Positions 28,041-36,493 of a DNA stretch of 64,000 nt are shown piece after piece. The stretch covers positions 1,302,001 to 1,366,000 of the forward strand of contig JAZDXN010000026.1 of assembly GCA_037013495.1 (NCBI GenBank), read 5' to 3'. Numbering within the stretch: position 1 is the stretch's first letter; the number at the start of each line of letters is the position of its first letter. Made by a program: the position numbers and the translations under genes. Source of the DNA: Hippophae tibetana (taxonomy: Eukaryota > Streptophyta > Magnoliopsida > Rosales > Elaeagnaceae). Below the pieces are notes generated by a model that saw nothing but the letters and a program-made list of their open reading frames with translations, searched no databases and had not been told where the DNA came from.

Positions 28041-29791
28041 AGAATGTCGTTTACATTTTCAAAAACAAAAAATCATTTGGTAAATATGAGTTACAAATTT
28101 CAACGGAGATAACTTTTGACTCGGGTATCGAAACCACTATTATAATATATCAAATCGAAGCTCGTATCAATTTACACAATATTTTTTTGTCCCACCAAGG
28201 AAAATCGTTTTTGTACCCAAATTACATCGTTTACACCACTTTCCGTGTGTTTAAAGTTTTTGACGCACAATTTTCAATTTACTTACTTCTAGTTTAATTC
28301 AATAGAGCTATACAGGAGATATTGGTGCCAACCTAGGTTTGATAATTTATATTTTCAATCAATCCCTATTCTTCAAAAAAAAATAAGAGAAGAGAAAAAG
28401 AAAGAGGATGTCGTTCATATTTTAGAAAACAAAAAAATATTTGGTAAATATGAGTTACAACTTTCAACGGAGATAACTTTTGACTCGGGTATCGAAACAA
28501 CTATTATAATATATTAAATCGAAGCTCGTATCAAATTACACAATATGTTTTCGTACTGCCAAGGAAAATCGTTTTTGTAACCAAATTACATTGTTTATAT
28601 CACTTACCAAGTGTTTAAAGTTTTTGAAGCACCTTTTTCATTTTACTTACTTCTGGTTAATTCAATAGAGCTATACATGAGATATTGGTGCCAACCTAGG
28701 TTTGATTATTTATATTTTCAATCAATCACTATTCTTCAAAAAAAAATAAGAGAAAAGAAAAAGAAAGAGGATGTCGTTTACATTTTCAAAAACAAAAAAA
28801 ACTTTTGGTAAATATGAGTTACAACTTTCAACTAGGGTAAAGTTTTGACTCGGGTATCGAAACCACTATTATAATAAATCAAATCAAAGCTCATATGAAA
28901 TTACACAATATGTTTTGACACTTCCAAAGAAAATCGATTTTGTACCCAAATTAAATCGTTTATATTACTTACCAAGTGTTTAATGTTTTTGAAGCACATT
29001 TTTCATTTTACTTACTTCTGGTTAATTCAATAGAGCTATAGAGGAGATATTGGTGCCAAACTAGGTTTGATTATTTATATTTTCAATCAATCCGTATTCT
29101 TCAAAAAAAAAAAATAAGAGAAGAGAACAAAAAAGAGGATGTCGTTCATATTTTCAAAAACAAAAAATCATTTGGTAAATATATGTTACAAATTTCAACG
29201 GAGATAAATTTTGACTCGGGTATCGAAACCACTATTATAATATATCAAATCGAAGATCGTATGAAATTACACAATATTTTTTCGTCCCGCCAAGGAAAAT
29301 CGTTTTTGTACCCAAATTACATCGTTTACACCACTTTTCTTTGCGGTTAAAGTTTTTGACGCACCATTTTCAATTTACTTACTTCTTGTTTAATTCAATA
29401 GAGCTATACAGGAGATATTGGTACCAACCTAGGTTTGATTATTAATATTTTCAATCAATCCCTATTCTTCAAAAAAAATAAGAGAAGAGAAAAAGAAAGA
29501 GGATTTCGTTTACATTTTCAAAAACAAAAAATCATTTGGTAAATATGAGTTACAACTTTCAACGGAGATAACTTTTGACTCGGGTATCAAAACCACTATT
29601 ATAATATATCAAATCGAAGCACGTATCAATTTACACAATATTGTTTTGTCCCGCCAAGGAAAATCGTTTTTGTACCCAAATTACATCGTTTACACCACTT
29701 TCCGTGAGTTTAAAGTTTTTAACGCACCATTTTCAATTTACTTATTTCTGGTTTAATTCAATAGAGCTATACAGGAGATATTGGTGCCAAC
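28041..29791 (+). repeat. Satellite block left of the retrotransposon
   Basis: About five monomers of the subfamilies that dominate the right array (TTTTTGACGCACCATTTTC, GGTACTGCCAAGG and GACACTTCCAAAG types). 28400-29791 is colinear with about 42465-43856: TTTCAACTAGGGTAAA, TTTAATGTTTTTGAAGCACA, CAATCCGTATTC, TAAATATATGTTAC and GGTACCAACC all recur at an offset near 14,065 bp. The last monomer is cut at 29791 by the element and resumes after the target duplication at 36934; the two parts sum to about 363 bp, so nothing was deleted. Confidence 0.88.
29787..29791. repeat. Target-site duplication CCAAC, left copy
   Basis: The five bases CCAAC immediately precede the element's TGATGAG end, and the identical five bases follow its CTCATCA end at 36929-36933. 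Five-base duplications are normal for plant LTR retrotransposons. In uninterrupted monomers CCAAC occurs once, in GTGCCAACCTAGG, so this is a genuine insertion duplication and not a chance flank match. Confidence 0.97.
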
Positions 29792-30188
29792 TGATGAGCG
29801 AAAACCGGCATCGCCGATCTTCGCAAATACTTTGGTTTTAATATTTATAAAACTCTCGCAAGTGCACGAATCATTTCGTAGAAAATGATAAGTATACTCC
29901 CAAGGTCGATCTAAGGAAGGAATGTGTGTGGTTTTTAATTTATTATTCAAACTTCTAAAAACGAAATTAAATCCTAAACATCCTGTCACGATATTTTGGG
30001 GTTTTTGTGTTTTTAATCTACTTACATAAAAATAAACATAGATTCAATAAACATTCATGCAAATTTTATCATTTATAATGGCGGAGTATTTATGGATATA
30101 ATAACTAAGTTAATTATGCTTGCTCATATTATCTAGGTTATTAAAGATATGAATTGATATTTATTGATTCTCCCTTTTTTGTATGAAT

Positions 30189-30343
30189 ACCACCTTTGGT
30201 GGGGTTAGATATTCTTTGTTAACTAAACAAATCAATTAACACCTATGGGTGGGGTTGATAACTAATTTGCCTAATTAAATTAATTCCTTTTTCTAAGAGA
30301 TTGAAAATGAACCATTTAAATGCCACCTTTGGTGGGGTTAGAC
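30189..30343 (-). repeat. Three dispersed CACC-GGTGGGGTT motifs in R/U5 (3' LTR)
   Basis: Near-identical 22-bp motifs lie at 30189-30210, 30239-30260 and 30322-30343; the first and third contain the inverted repeat CCACC-TTT-GGTGG followed by GGTTAGA, the second is a variant (CACCTATGGGTGGGGTT). The same set is at 35432-35586 in the 5' LTR. They would be in the transcribed leader or trailer and could form small hairpins. Function unknown. Confidence 0.75.
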
Positions 30344-31103
30344 AGTTTAAACTTTATTCAAGGTGTCCAAATTAAACCTAAGAATTTAGTTATCCGAGTA
30401 CTAACTTTCAAGTTTTAAAACCACTACTGAAAACATGTCGTCAATACATTTTCAGATAATAATTCTTATAAAAACTTTTGAAATAGAGCTTCACTCTAAC
30501 TACCGGGCGATTGTACCATCAAATAAAAGAGCACTACTCTAAATCAGACCGGATAACTAAACCTTAAAATCTAATTTTCAGGTTTAAGTTTGTAATGAAA
30601 AATAATATATTTCTCTCTAACATTCTTAATATAAAATCATGAATAAAAACAAAATCAATTCATTTTAGAGATTTTTACCTATTTAATATTTCACAAGCAT
30701 AACAACATCATTATTACATCATGTTTACTAAACAGCCAGCACAGTTAAATTTAACCACAGACAAATTAAATATAACATGTAAGAATAAAGCATAAAAATA
30801 ACTGTAAAGAAAATAAAATCCTTACAGAACTTCGACGCTATTCCCGTTGCTGGAAAAACTCCGAGCGGAATTTGCACTCCCATTTATTGAATCAAAGAGC
30901 TAAAATATTACAAAAACATAACTAGTTCTTCCCAAAAAGGGAAGAACTCTAAATCTAAGAGAAATTAACTAAGAAAAGCTAAAAACTAAGAAAACATAAG
31001 AAAAACTAAGAAAAACTAAAGAATCCTAAAAATCTAAGAAAAGAGAGAAAAGAATGTATTTGGAGGTGTTTTTAGGTGTGATTTTGAAATGAAGGGAAGG
31101 GGG

Positions 31104-31111
31104 TATTTATA
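31104..31111 (-). promoter_or_regulatory. TATA box of the 3' LTR
   Basis: Identical minus-strand CCTATAAATACCC to that of the 5' LTR. In a 3' LTR it would direct transcripts out of the element to the left, antisense to the way the satellite is written here. Confidence 0.7.
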
Positions 31112-31180
31112 GGTGAGGATGGAGAGAAAAAATAAGTAAAAAAATGTTAAAAAAAATGTAAAAACGCGTAATGGAAATGC

Positions 31181-31228
31181 TGACGTCATTGATGACGTCA
31201 GCATGACGTCATGGGGCTGCTGCACGTG
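31181..31228 (-). promoter_or_regulatory. TGACGTCA trio and G-box of the 3' LTR
   Basis: TGACGTCA at 31181-31188, 31193-31200 and 31204-31211, then CACGTG at 31223-31228. Unchanged from the 5' LTR at a constant offset of 5,243 bp. Confidence 0.72.
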
Positions 31229-31250
31229 AAAAATGAGTGTCGGCGCGCGC

Positions 31251-31367
31251 GTGAACAGTAACCCGCGCGCAGTGCTGCGCGCATGAACAGTAACCCGCGC
31301 GCAGTGCTGCGCGCATGAACAGTAACCCGCGCGCGCAGTGCTGCGCGCATGAACAGTACCCGCGCGC
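31251..31367 (-). repeat. GC-rich tandem sub-repeat in the 3' LTR (three units)
   Basis: A partial unit at 31251-31270 is followed by full units at 31271-31302 (32 bp), 31303-31336 (34 bp, one extra GC) and 31337-31367 (31 bp). The extra 34-bp unit and the absence of the 16-bp insertion account exactly for the 18-bp length difference between the two LTRs. Confidence 0.92.
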
Positions 31368-31703
31368 AGTTTGGGCGGAGCTGGGTGCTGGGGCGCGGCG
31401 GCGCGTTTTTCTCCTTTTTGACATTTTTGACCTTTTTGACCCATTTTGTCCAATTTTTCCATATTTGTCGACCTTTCCGCATTTATTTATTAATATATTT
31501 GTGATGTATTGCTTCCAGTATTCTTCTTTGAGTCTTTAAGTTGCATTTTTAAGCCAAAATACCTGAAAAACAATAAAAATACCCGTGATTCCGAAAAAGA
31601 CAAATTTATATAAATATATGATAAAACATATAAATATATATATTTTTAATTAATTAATGTGCATAAAATCATGGTTATTTTAGTGTTTTTTGAGCACTCA
31701 TCA

Positions 31704-31715
31704 CAACCCCCAACC
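31704..31715 (-). other. Polypurine tract next to the 3' LTR
   Basis: The minus strand reads GGTTGGGGGTTG directly before the TGATGAG end of the LTR, the position of the plus-strand primer in LTR retrotransposons. It is shorter and less pure than many polypurine tracts (four T among twelve bases), but its place fits. Confidence 0.8.
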
Positions 31716-31720
31716 AGCTT

Positions 31721-31740
31721 CTTGCTAGTCCCTTAGCAAG
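31721..31740. other. 7-bp inverted repeat beside the polypurine tract
   Basis: CTTGCTA and TAGCAAG are separated by GTCCCT, giving a perfect 7-bp stem with a 6-base loop. It lies five bases from the polypurine tract. It may be a structured element of the RNA 3' region; no known function is assigned. Confidence 0.6.
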
Positions 31741-33313
31741 AGAAGCGATAAAAACTAAAAATTAAACTATCCTAAATCACTTTCGTGGATTGAAACGGTT
31801 GCATTTAGCCTATGCAACAAGCCGTTAAACCCCTAGGTTGCCCTAGTGGACGAGTTTGAGTCTCGTGAGGGTTTTCAGTAATGATACCCACAAACATTGA
31901 ACTAAATGTAAAAATCAAAAGAAACAATAAAAACAATCAAATAAAAACTAAAATTACAACAAAATCAAAAATTAATTTAAGGATAAAATGAAACAGAATA
32001 TCACAAAAATGTCTCATACTTTTTAATCTCTTTTAAGATCATAATTAAAATCTCAAGCATAAGTTATTTCAATCTCTTTAAACAATCATGATTTATTATA
32101 ATAATTAGTCGAAAATCATTTTCATATTTCATTTCAAAAATGTGTCAATTTAATTTTACCCAATTTCAGTGTCATGAATCAGAATTCGCTTCGACTCTAT
32201 TCCTCACAAGTCAATACTCTCAAAACACTGAATCCTATGGGTTCAAACACTCATACTAATTTATATGCGAAAGAGTTGATGTATAGAAATGAACTAATAA
32301 GTTCGCATATGTATAAAGAATAAAGGCTCAAAGTGTTATTTTAACATTGATCTCATGAAAGGAATTGAATGTATAAATTATAAAGATATCATATACAAAA
32401 ATTATTTTCATGCATAAATCAAACTCATTAAGAGAGAATTTCAAGATATATGCTTTTAACAAATGAAGAAATTGCAATGACTTTTTAGGGAATTACTTCC
32501 TATATCTTTCTTTTGTAATTTAGCCTTTACTCACAACTTTGTAGGCAATGTGGATCATAGTATGTAGATGATACCATATTTTTTTATCTCTCTATTTTTT
32601 TCTGTAGATATTTTTCAATATATGTATTTTTTTAGAGAGTCAACCCATGTACAGATTGTACACTTTTTTGGATTTTGGTGAGTGGTTAATTTTGTGGCTT
32701 TTCTGTTTGATCTTGGTTTAGGTAACCCCAGATATGTCTTTTTGTTTTTGTAGCAGTCATGCATGAATTAGATATAAGCATATACTATCAATTTCTACTC
32801 AAATCATTTAATCTAAGCAAAATTAATAATCAAAAATATATGATACTCTATTAAGATGAGAAAAAATTCATACATTCAATGCTAATACCTATAGAGATCA
32901 TCTAAACTTTTTGAATAAATAAGAAATGTGTTTGGAGTAGAAAAAATATATATATTTCACTCTGAATAAAAGAAATTAGGCTCAAATTATATCTCACAAG
33001 GGTAGTCTCCACTAAAAAAAAATTCATAAACGCCGATTTTGGGTTTAATATAATTTCCACATTCTATCAAGAAATACTAGTTATGACAAAAACTAACTAA
33101 TTATCAAAAATAATTACAAAATATTTCATGATATGTTTTCAAAAATTAATCTAACAGTACAAAAGACTTAACTATTTACTTAAATTTGATTTAAAGAAAT
33201 GATAATTTTTTTTTTTTTTTCTATTATTATTATTATTATTTTTTTATTTTTTTTTTATTTTTAAATTGTTAAATCTTTTTTTTTTCTTTCTAATTAAGCA
33301 TGGTAATTTTTCA
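31741..33313. other. Element interior, noncoding AT-rich stretch
   Basis: No frame of useful length on either strand and no similarity to retroelement proteins that I can see. It holds T-rich runs (32580-32640) and a simple T/ATT tract at 33206-33266 ending in A-T-rich sequence. In element sense this is the 3' part of the interior, beyond where pol and any env-like region would lie in an autonomous element. Confidence 0.8.
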
Positions 33314-33351
33314 CCACCCCCAACCTAGAACTTACATTGTCCTCAATGTAA
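33314..33351 (-). other. Second G5 tract plus 8-bp inverted repeat (post-pol-like motif)
   Basis: On the minus strand an inverted repeat TTACATTG-AGGA-CAATGTAA (33332-33351) is followed by a GGTTGGGGGTGG tract (33314-33325) that matches the terminal polypurine tract at 10 of 12 positions. I recall a TTGAGGACAA...GGGGGTG arrangement downstream of integrase in Athila/Tat-type Ty3/gypsy elements; that comparison is from memory. It may be a relic of the parent or an internal priming site. Confidence 0.6.
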
Positions 33352-33596
33352 CAACTGTAAATTAAAGATAAAGAGAAAAGAGAAGAAAGATTACCTATTT
33401 CTTGAGAATGTGTAAGTAGTAATGGAGAAATGCAGGTGCATTCATTATATTCATCATTAAAGTGTATACAGACAGATCGCTGTGAACTTCTAACATCTCA
33501 ACAAACATTTTTAGTTTTAACAATTTAAAAATTATTAAACTAAAATAAACAATAAAATTAAGTAAATAAAATAAATAACAGAAAATTACCTAAAAT

Positions 33597-33660
33597 GATG
33601 GGTTGCCTCCCATCCAGCGCTTAGTTTAACGTCTTAGCAAGATGTAACTTGGGGATTGCC
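33597..33660 (-). other. Conserved-looking GGGAGGCAACCC motif of the element interior
   Basis: The minus strand has AACGTTAAACTAAGCGC-like sequence (allowing for a base change) running into GATGGGAGGCAACCCATC (33614-33597), which forms a 6-bp stem GATGGG/CCCATC with a 6-base loop. I associate an AAGCGCT...TGGGAGGCAACCC signature with noncoding sequence after pol in plant Ty3/gypsy elements (from memory). It supports descent from such an element with pol lost. Noncoding. Confidence 0.55.
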
Positions 33661-33988
33661 TTTTAAGTAAACTCAATGTCCCCTCATCATTGAGTCAATC
33701 AAACCTACAAGTAAGACAAGGTTGTCTACCTATATTGTTTCAAACATGCCCTATTGATTTTGAAATTTTTCTGTACCAAAAACTAGGGGCATGCTTGAGG
33801 GTTTTAGATAACCCACATCTAGGTGCAAATCAAATAATTTAAGGCATCAAAACATAATTGTACCTAGATCAAATAAAGAAACTAACTCTTGAGATTGTAA
33901 TTAAGACTTTAAAATTTTGGAGATAGTTTCAGAATTTTTTTTTTTTTTTTTTTAAGTTAAAATAACATAATCAGTATTAACCAAGAGT
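33661..33988. other. Element interior, noncoding spacer
   Basis: AT-rich sequence without a reading frame of note. It includes a 19-base T run at 33935-33953. No motif was recognised. Confidence 0.7.
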
Positions 33989-34108
33989 GTTCCCAGGAAA
34001 GAATGGTGGGGCAAAGGCTCCTTAAAAACCATCCTCCTAGACAGAACAACGTTCCCAGGAAAGACTAGTGGCACAAAGGCATCCAGGAACTAGTCTCCTA
34101 GACAGAAC
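33989..34108 (-). repeat. Tandem pair of ~59 bp imperfect repeats with covarying hairpin stems
   Basis: Copy 1 is 33989-34047 and copy 2 is 34051-34108; both begin GTTCCCAGGAAAGA and end TCCTAGACAGAAC. Each holds an inverted repeat: in copy 1 arms at 34001-34007 and 34028-34034, in copy 2 arms at 34063-34069 and 34089-34095. On the element's sense strand copy 1 pairs GGATGGT with ACCATTC (one G-U) and copy 2 pairs GACTAGT with ACTAGTC. The arms differ between copies at several positions yet both stay paired. They lie about 0.9 kb after the primer-binding site, where packaging or dimerisation signals may lie; that role is inference. Confidence 0.75.
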
Positions 34109-34140
34109 TCCCTTAGATCTTTACTTTTCATGCTATTAAA

Positions 34141-34394
34141 TTTAATTAAGTTCAGTTAAGTAAAAATCTAAGTTAATTAAGTTAGAAAATCTAAGTTAAT
34201 TAAGTTAAGTGAAGTAAAAATCTAAGTTAATTAAGTTAAGTTAAAAAAAATCTAAGTTAATTAAGTTAGGTTAATTAAAAATCTAGGTTAATTAAGTTAG
34301 TAAAAATCTAAGTTAATTAAGTTAGGTTAATTAAAAATCAAGGTTAATTAATTTAGTAAAAATCTAAGTTAATTAAGTTAAATAAAAATTAAGA
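34141..34394. repeat. Short AT-rich tandem repeat with TTAATTAA cores
   Basis: About eight imperfect copies of a core AATCTAAGTTAATTAAGTTA occur at 25-38 bp spacing, with variable A-rich spacers. The TTAATTAA palindrome is kept in nearly all copies. Noncoding. Confidence 0.85.
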
Positions 34395-34565
34395 GAGAAA
34401 AAAAATAAAAATAAAAATAATAATAGAAAAAAAAAATTATAAAAATAAAAATAAAATTAAATTGAAATTGAAATAAAATAAAGTAAAATAAAATAAAATA
34501 AAAAAACTAAAATAAAAATAAAGGAAAATTGAAAAAGGTAAAGGAAAATTAAAATTAAAATTAAT
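34395..34565. repeat. A-rich low-complexity tract
   Basis: Almost only A and T on this strand, with AAATAAAATAAA-type runs. No gene or motif. Confidence 0.85.
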
Positions 34566-34990
34566 TTTTTTTTAATTTTTTAATTTTTTTTAGCGGTAAT
34601 TTTACTATTCACGCTATATTATTTCTTTAAAATTTTTGAAATTTTAATTTTAATTTTTTTTTTTTTTGCTATTCATGAACGGTAATTTTATTTTACTATT
34701 CACGCTATCTTATTTCTTACTAACTTAAAATTTTTGAATTTTAAAAATTTTTTTTTTTTTACTATTCATGAACGGTAAAATTTTTTACTTCAAATTTCAA
34801 ATTTCTAAATTATTTTACAATTTAAAAAAAAAATTAATTTTTAATTTTTTAATTTTTTTAATTTTTTAATTTTTTTTTTAATTTTTTTTTTCTTATGAAA
34901 TTTGAAATTTGATTATTATTTTTTCTATTAAAACAAAAAAAATCACAATTATTTACAGCACAAAAATGTTTTTTAAAATTTTGATAAATA
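34566..34990. repeat. T-rich tract with repeated CTATTCA(C/T)G motifs
   Basis: Imperfect repeats embedded in T runs: CGGTAATTTTACTATTCACG at 34594-34613 and a relative at 34680-34703; CTATTCATGAACGGTAA at 34669-34685 and 34763-34779. In element sense this is the leader just downstream of the primer-binding site, where gag would start in an autonomous element; no gag frame is present. Confidence 0.75.
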
Positions 34991-35010
34991 ATTTAAAAAC
35001 CGTTATTCCT

Positions 35011-35028
35011 TCCCCGGCAACGGCGCCA
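35011..35028 (-). other. Primer-binding site for tRNA-Asp
   Basis: The minus strand reads TGGCGCCGTTGCCGGGGA, the exact complement of the last 18 nt (including CCA) of plant tRNA-Asp(GUC) as I know it. It starts 6 nt after the LTR end. This fixes the element's orientation as leftward. tRNA-Asp priming is known from Athila-type Ty3/gypsy elements among others. Confidence 0.92.
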
Positions 35029-36346
35029 AAAACTTGATGAGCGAAAACCGGCATCGCCGATCTTCGCAAATACTTTGGTTTTAATATTTATAAAACTCTC
35101 GCAAGTGCACGAATCATTTCGTAGAAAATGATAAGTATACTCCCAAGGTCGATCTAAGGAAGGAATGTGTGTGGTTTTTAATTTATTATTCAAACTTCTA
35201 AAAACGAAATTAAATCCTAAACATCCTGTCACGATATTTTGGGGTTTTTGTGTTTTTAATCTACTTACATAAAAATAAACATAGATTCAATAAACATTCA
35301 TGCAAATTTTATCATTTATAATGGCGGAGTATTTATGGATATAATAACTAAGTTAATTATGCTTGCTCATATTATCTAGGTTATTAAAGATATGAATTGA
35401 TATTTATTGATTCTCCCTTTTTTGTATGAATACCACCTTTGGTGGGGTTAGATATTCTTTGTTAACTAAACAAATCAATTAACACCTATGGGTGGGGTTG
35501 ATAACTAATTTGCCTAATTAAATTAATTCCTTTTTCTAAGAGATTGAAAATGAACCATTTAAATGCCACCTTTGGTGGGGTTAGACAGTTTAAACTTTAT
35601 TCAAGGTGTCCAAATTAAACCTAAGAATTTAGTTATCCGAGTACTAACTTTCAAGTTTTAAAACCACTACTGAAAACATGTCGTCAATACATTTTCAGAT
35701 AATAATTCTTATAAAAACTTTTGAAATAGAGCTTCACTCTAACTACCGGGCGATTGTACCATCAAATAAAAGAGCACTACTCTAAATCAGACCGGATAAC
35801 TAAACCTTAAAATCTAATTTTCAGGTTTAAGTTTGTAATGAAAAATAATATATTTCTCTCTAACATTCTTAATATAAAATCATGAATAAAAACAAAATCA
35901 ATTCATTTTAGAGATTTTTACCTATTTAATATTTCGCAAGCATAACAACATCATTATTACATCATGTTTACTAAACAGCCAGCACAGTTAAATTTAACCA
36001 CAGACAAATTAAATATAACATGTAAGAATAAAGCATAAAAATAACTGTAAAGAAAATAAAATCCTTACAGAACTTCGACGCTATTCCCGTTGCTGGAAAA
36101 ACTCCGAGCGGAATTTGCACTCCCATTTATTGAATCAAAGAGCTAAAATATTACAAAAACATAACTAGTTCTTCCCAAAAAGGGAAGAACTCTAAATCTA
36201 AGAGAAATTAACTAAGAAAAGCTAAAAACTAAGAAAACATAAGAAAAACTAAGAAAAACTAAAGAATCCTAAAAATCTAAGAAAAGAGAGAAAAGAATGT
36301 ATTTGGAGGTGTTTTTAGGTGTGATTTTGAAATGAAGGGAAGGGGG

Positions 36347-36354
36347 TATTTATA
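36347..36354 (-). promoter_or_regulatory. TATA box of the 5' LTR promoter
   Basis: The minus strand reads CCTATAAATACCC, a near-ideal plant TATA box. It lies about 70 bp downstream of the TGACGTCA cluster. Transcription would begin roughly 25-35 bp further left, near 36320 (inference). The identical box in the other LTR is at 31104-31111 and could drive read-out transcription leftwards into the satellite. Confidence 0.8.
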
Positions 36355-36423
36355 GGTGAGGATGGAGAGAAAAAATAAGTAAAAAAATGTTAAAAAAAAT
36401 GTAAAAACGCGTAATGGAAATGC

Positions 36424-36454
36424 TGACGTCATTGATGACGTCAGCATGACGTCA
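36424..36454 (-). promoter_or_regulatory. Three TGACGTCA (CRE/TGA-type) sites in the 5' LTR
   Basis: Perfect 8-bp palindromes TGACGTCA lie at 36424-36431, 36436-36443 and 36447-36454, at 12 and 11 bp spacing (about one helical turn). Such sites bind plant bZIP factors of the TGA/CREB-like class (family knowledge). They sit just upstream of the TATA box, as expected for an enhancer. The other LTR has the same trio at 31181-31211. Confidence 0.75.
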
Positions 36455-36465
36455 TGGGGCTGCTG

Positions 36466-36471
36466 CACGTG
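36466..36471 (-). promoter_or_regulatory. G-box CACGTG in the 5' LTR
   Basis: The palindrome CACGTG, in a TGCACGTGA context, lies 11 bp upstream of the third TGACGTCA site. G-boxes bind bZIP and bHLH factors in plants. The other LTR copy is at 31223-31228. Binding is inferred from sequence only. Confidence 0.6.
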
Positions 36472-36493
36472 AAAAATGAGTGTCGGCGCGCGC

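Larger units (their letters stand above)
1..29791 (+). repeat. Left satellite array, ~365 bp monomer (about 82 copies)
   Basis: The whole segment is a head-to-tail tandem array of an AT-rich monomer. Landmarks recur every 364-368 bp in the same order: a GATGTCGTTTA block, an A-rich run, GGTAAATATGAGTTACAA, a conserved TTTTGACTCGGGTATCGAAA block, TATAATATATCAAAT, TTACATCGTTTACATCACTT, a TTTAATTCAATAGAGCTAT block, GGAGATATTGGTGC, then a poly-A plus purine-rich run. Example starts of the GATGTCG block are 2171, 2536, 2904, 5093 and 5458. Length differences come mostly from the poly-A run. No monomer is inverted. Such arrays are typical of plant centromeric, pericentromeric or subtelomeric heterochromatin; I do not recognise the family and the exact chromosomal location cannot be told from sequence alone. 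Confidence 0.97.
29792..31703 (-). repeat. 3' LTR (left copy in the window), 1,912 bp
   Basis: Runs from TGATGAGCG to GAGCACTCATCA, with 7-bp inverted ends. In element sense U3 is on the right (about 31703-31080) and R/U5 on the left. It carries three full 31-34 bp GC-rich sub-repeats where the other LTR has two. It also lacks a 16-bp GC-rich insertion that the other LTR carries. The only substitution I find between the LTRs is A at 30693 against G at 35936. Frames readable across U3 span the promoter and are not genes. Confidence 0.96.

Noticed and set aside
1..29791. CRISPR array or prokaryotic repeat system
   Set aside because: The repeats are ~365 bp with no unique spacers and no cas-like genes, and the context is a plant-type satellite with an LTR retrotransposon.
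29753..29989. Minus-strand frame of 78 codons at the left end of the element, and its relative at 34993-35232
   Set aside because: It crosses the LTR boundary, and its end is set by whatever flanks the LTR: satellite at one end, the primer-binding region at the other. No retroelement protein motif is present.
30883..30888. AATAAA on the minus strand as the element's polyadenylation signal
   Set aside because: Several AATAAA-like strings occur in this AT-rich LTR and none stands out by position, so I did not annotate one.
31034..31482. Minus-strand frames of 71-142 codons with Ala/Arg-rich repeats (also at 36277-36707)
   Set aside because: They run across U3, the GC-rich sub-repeat and the TATA box of the LTRs, overlap each other in three frames, and change length with sub-repeat number. 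The Arg/Ala content follows from GCGCGC repeats.
31315..31539. Plus-strand frame of 74 codons in the LTR (and 36558-36764)
   Set aside because: It is antisense to the element and spans the variable GC repeat and T-rich W-box-like repeats. No evidence of selection or of a plausible product.
35011..35028. A tRNA-Asp gene
   Set aside because: Only the 18-nt 3' end is matched, with no cloverleaf upstream, and it sits 6 nt from an LTR, which is what a primer-binding site looks like.
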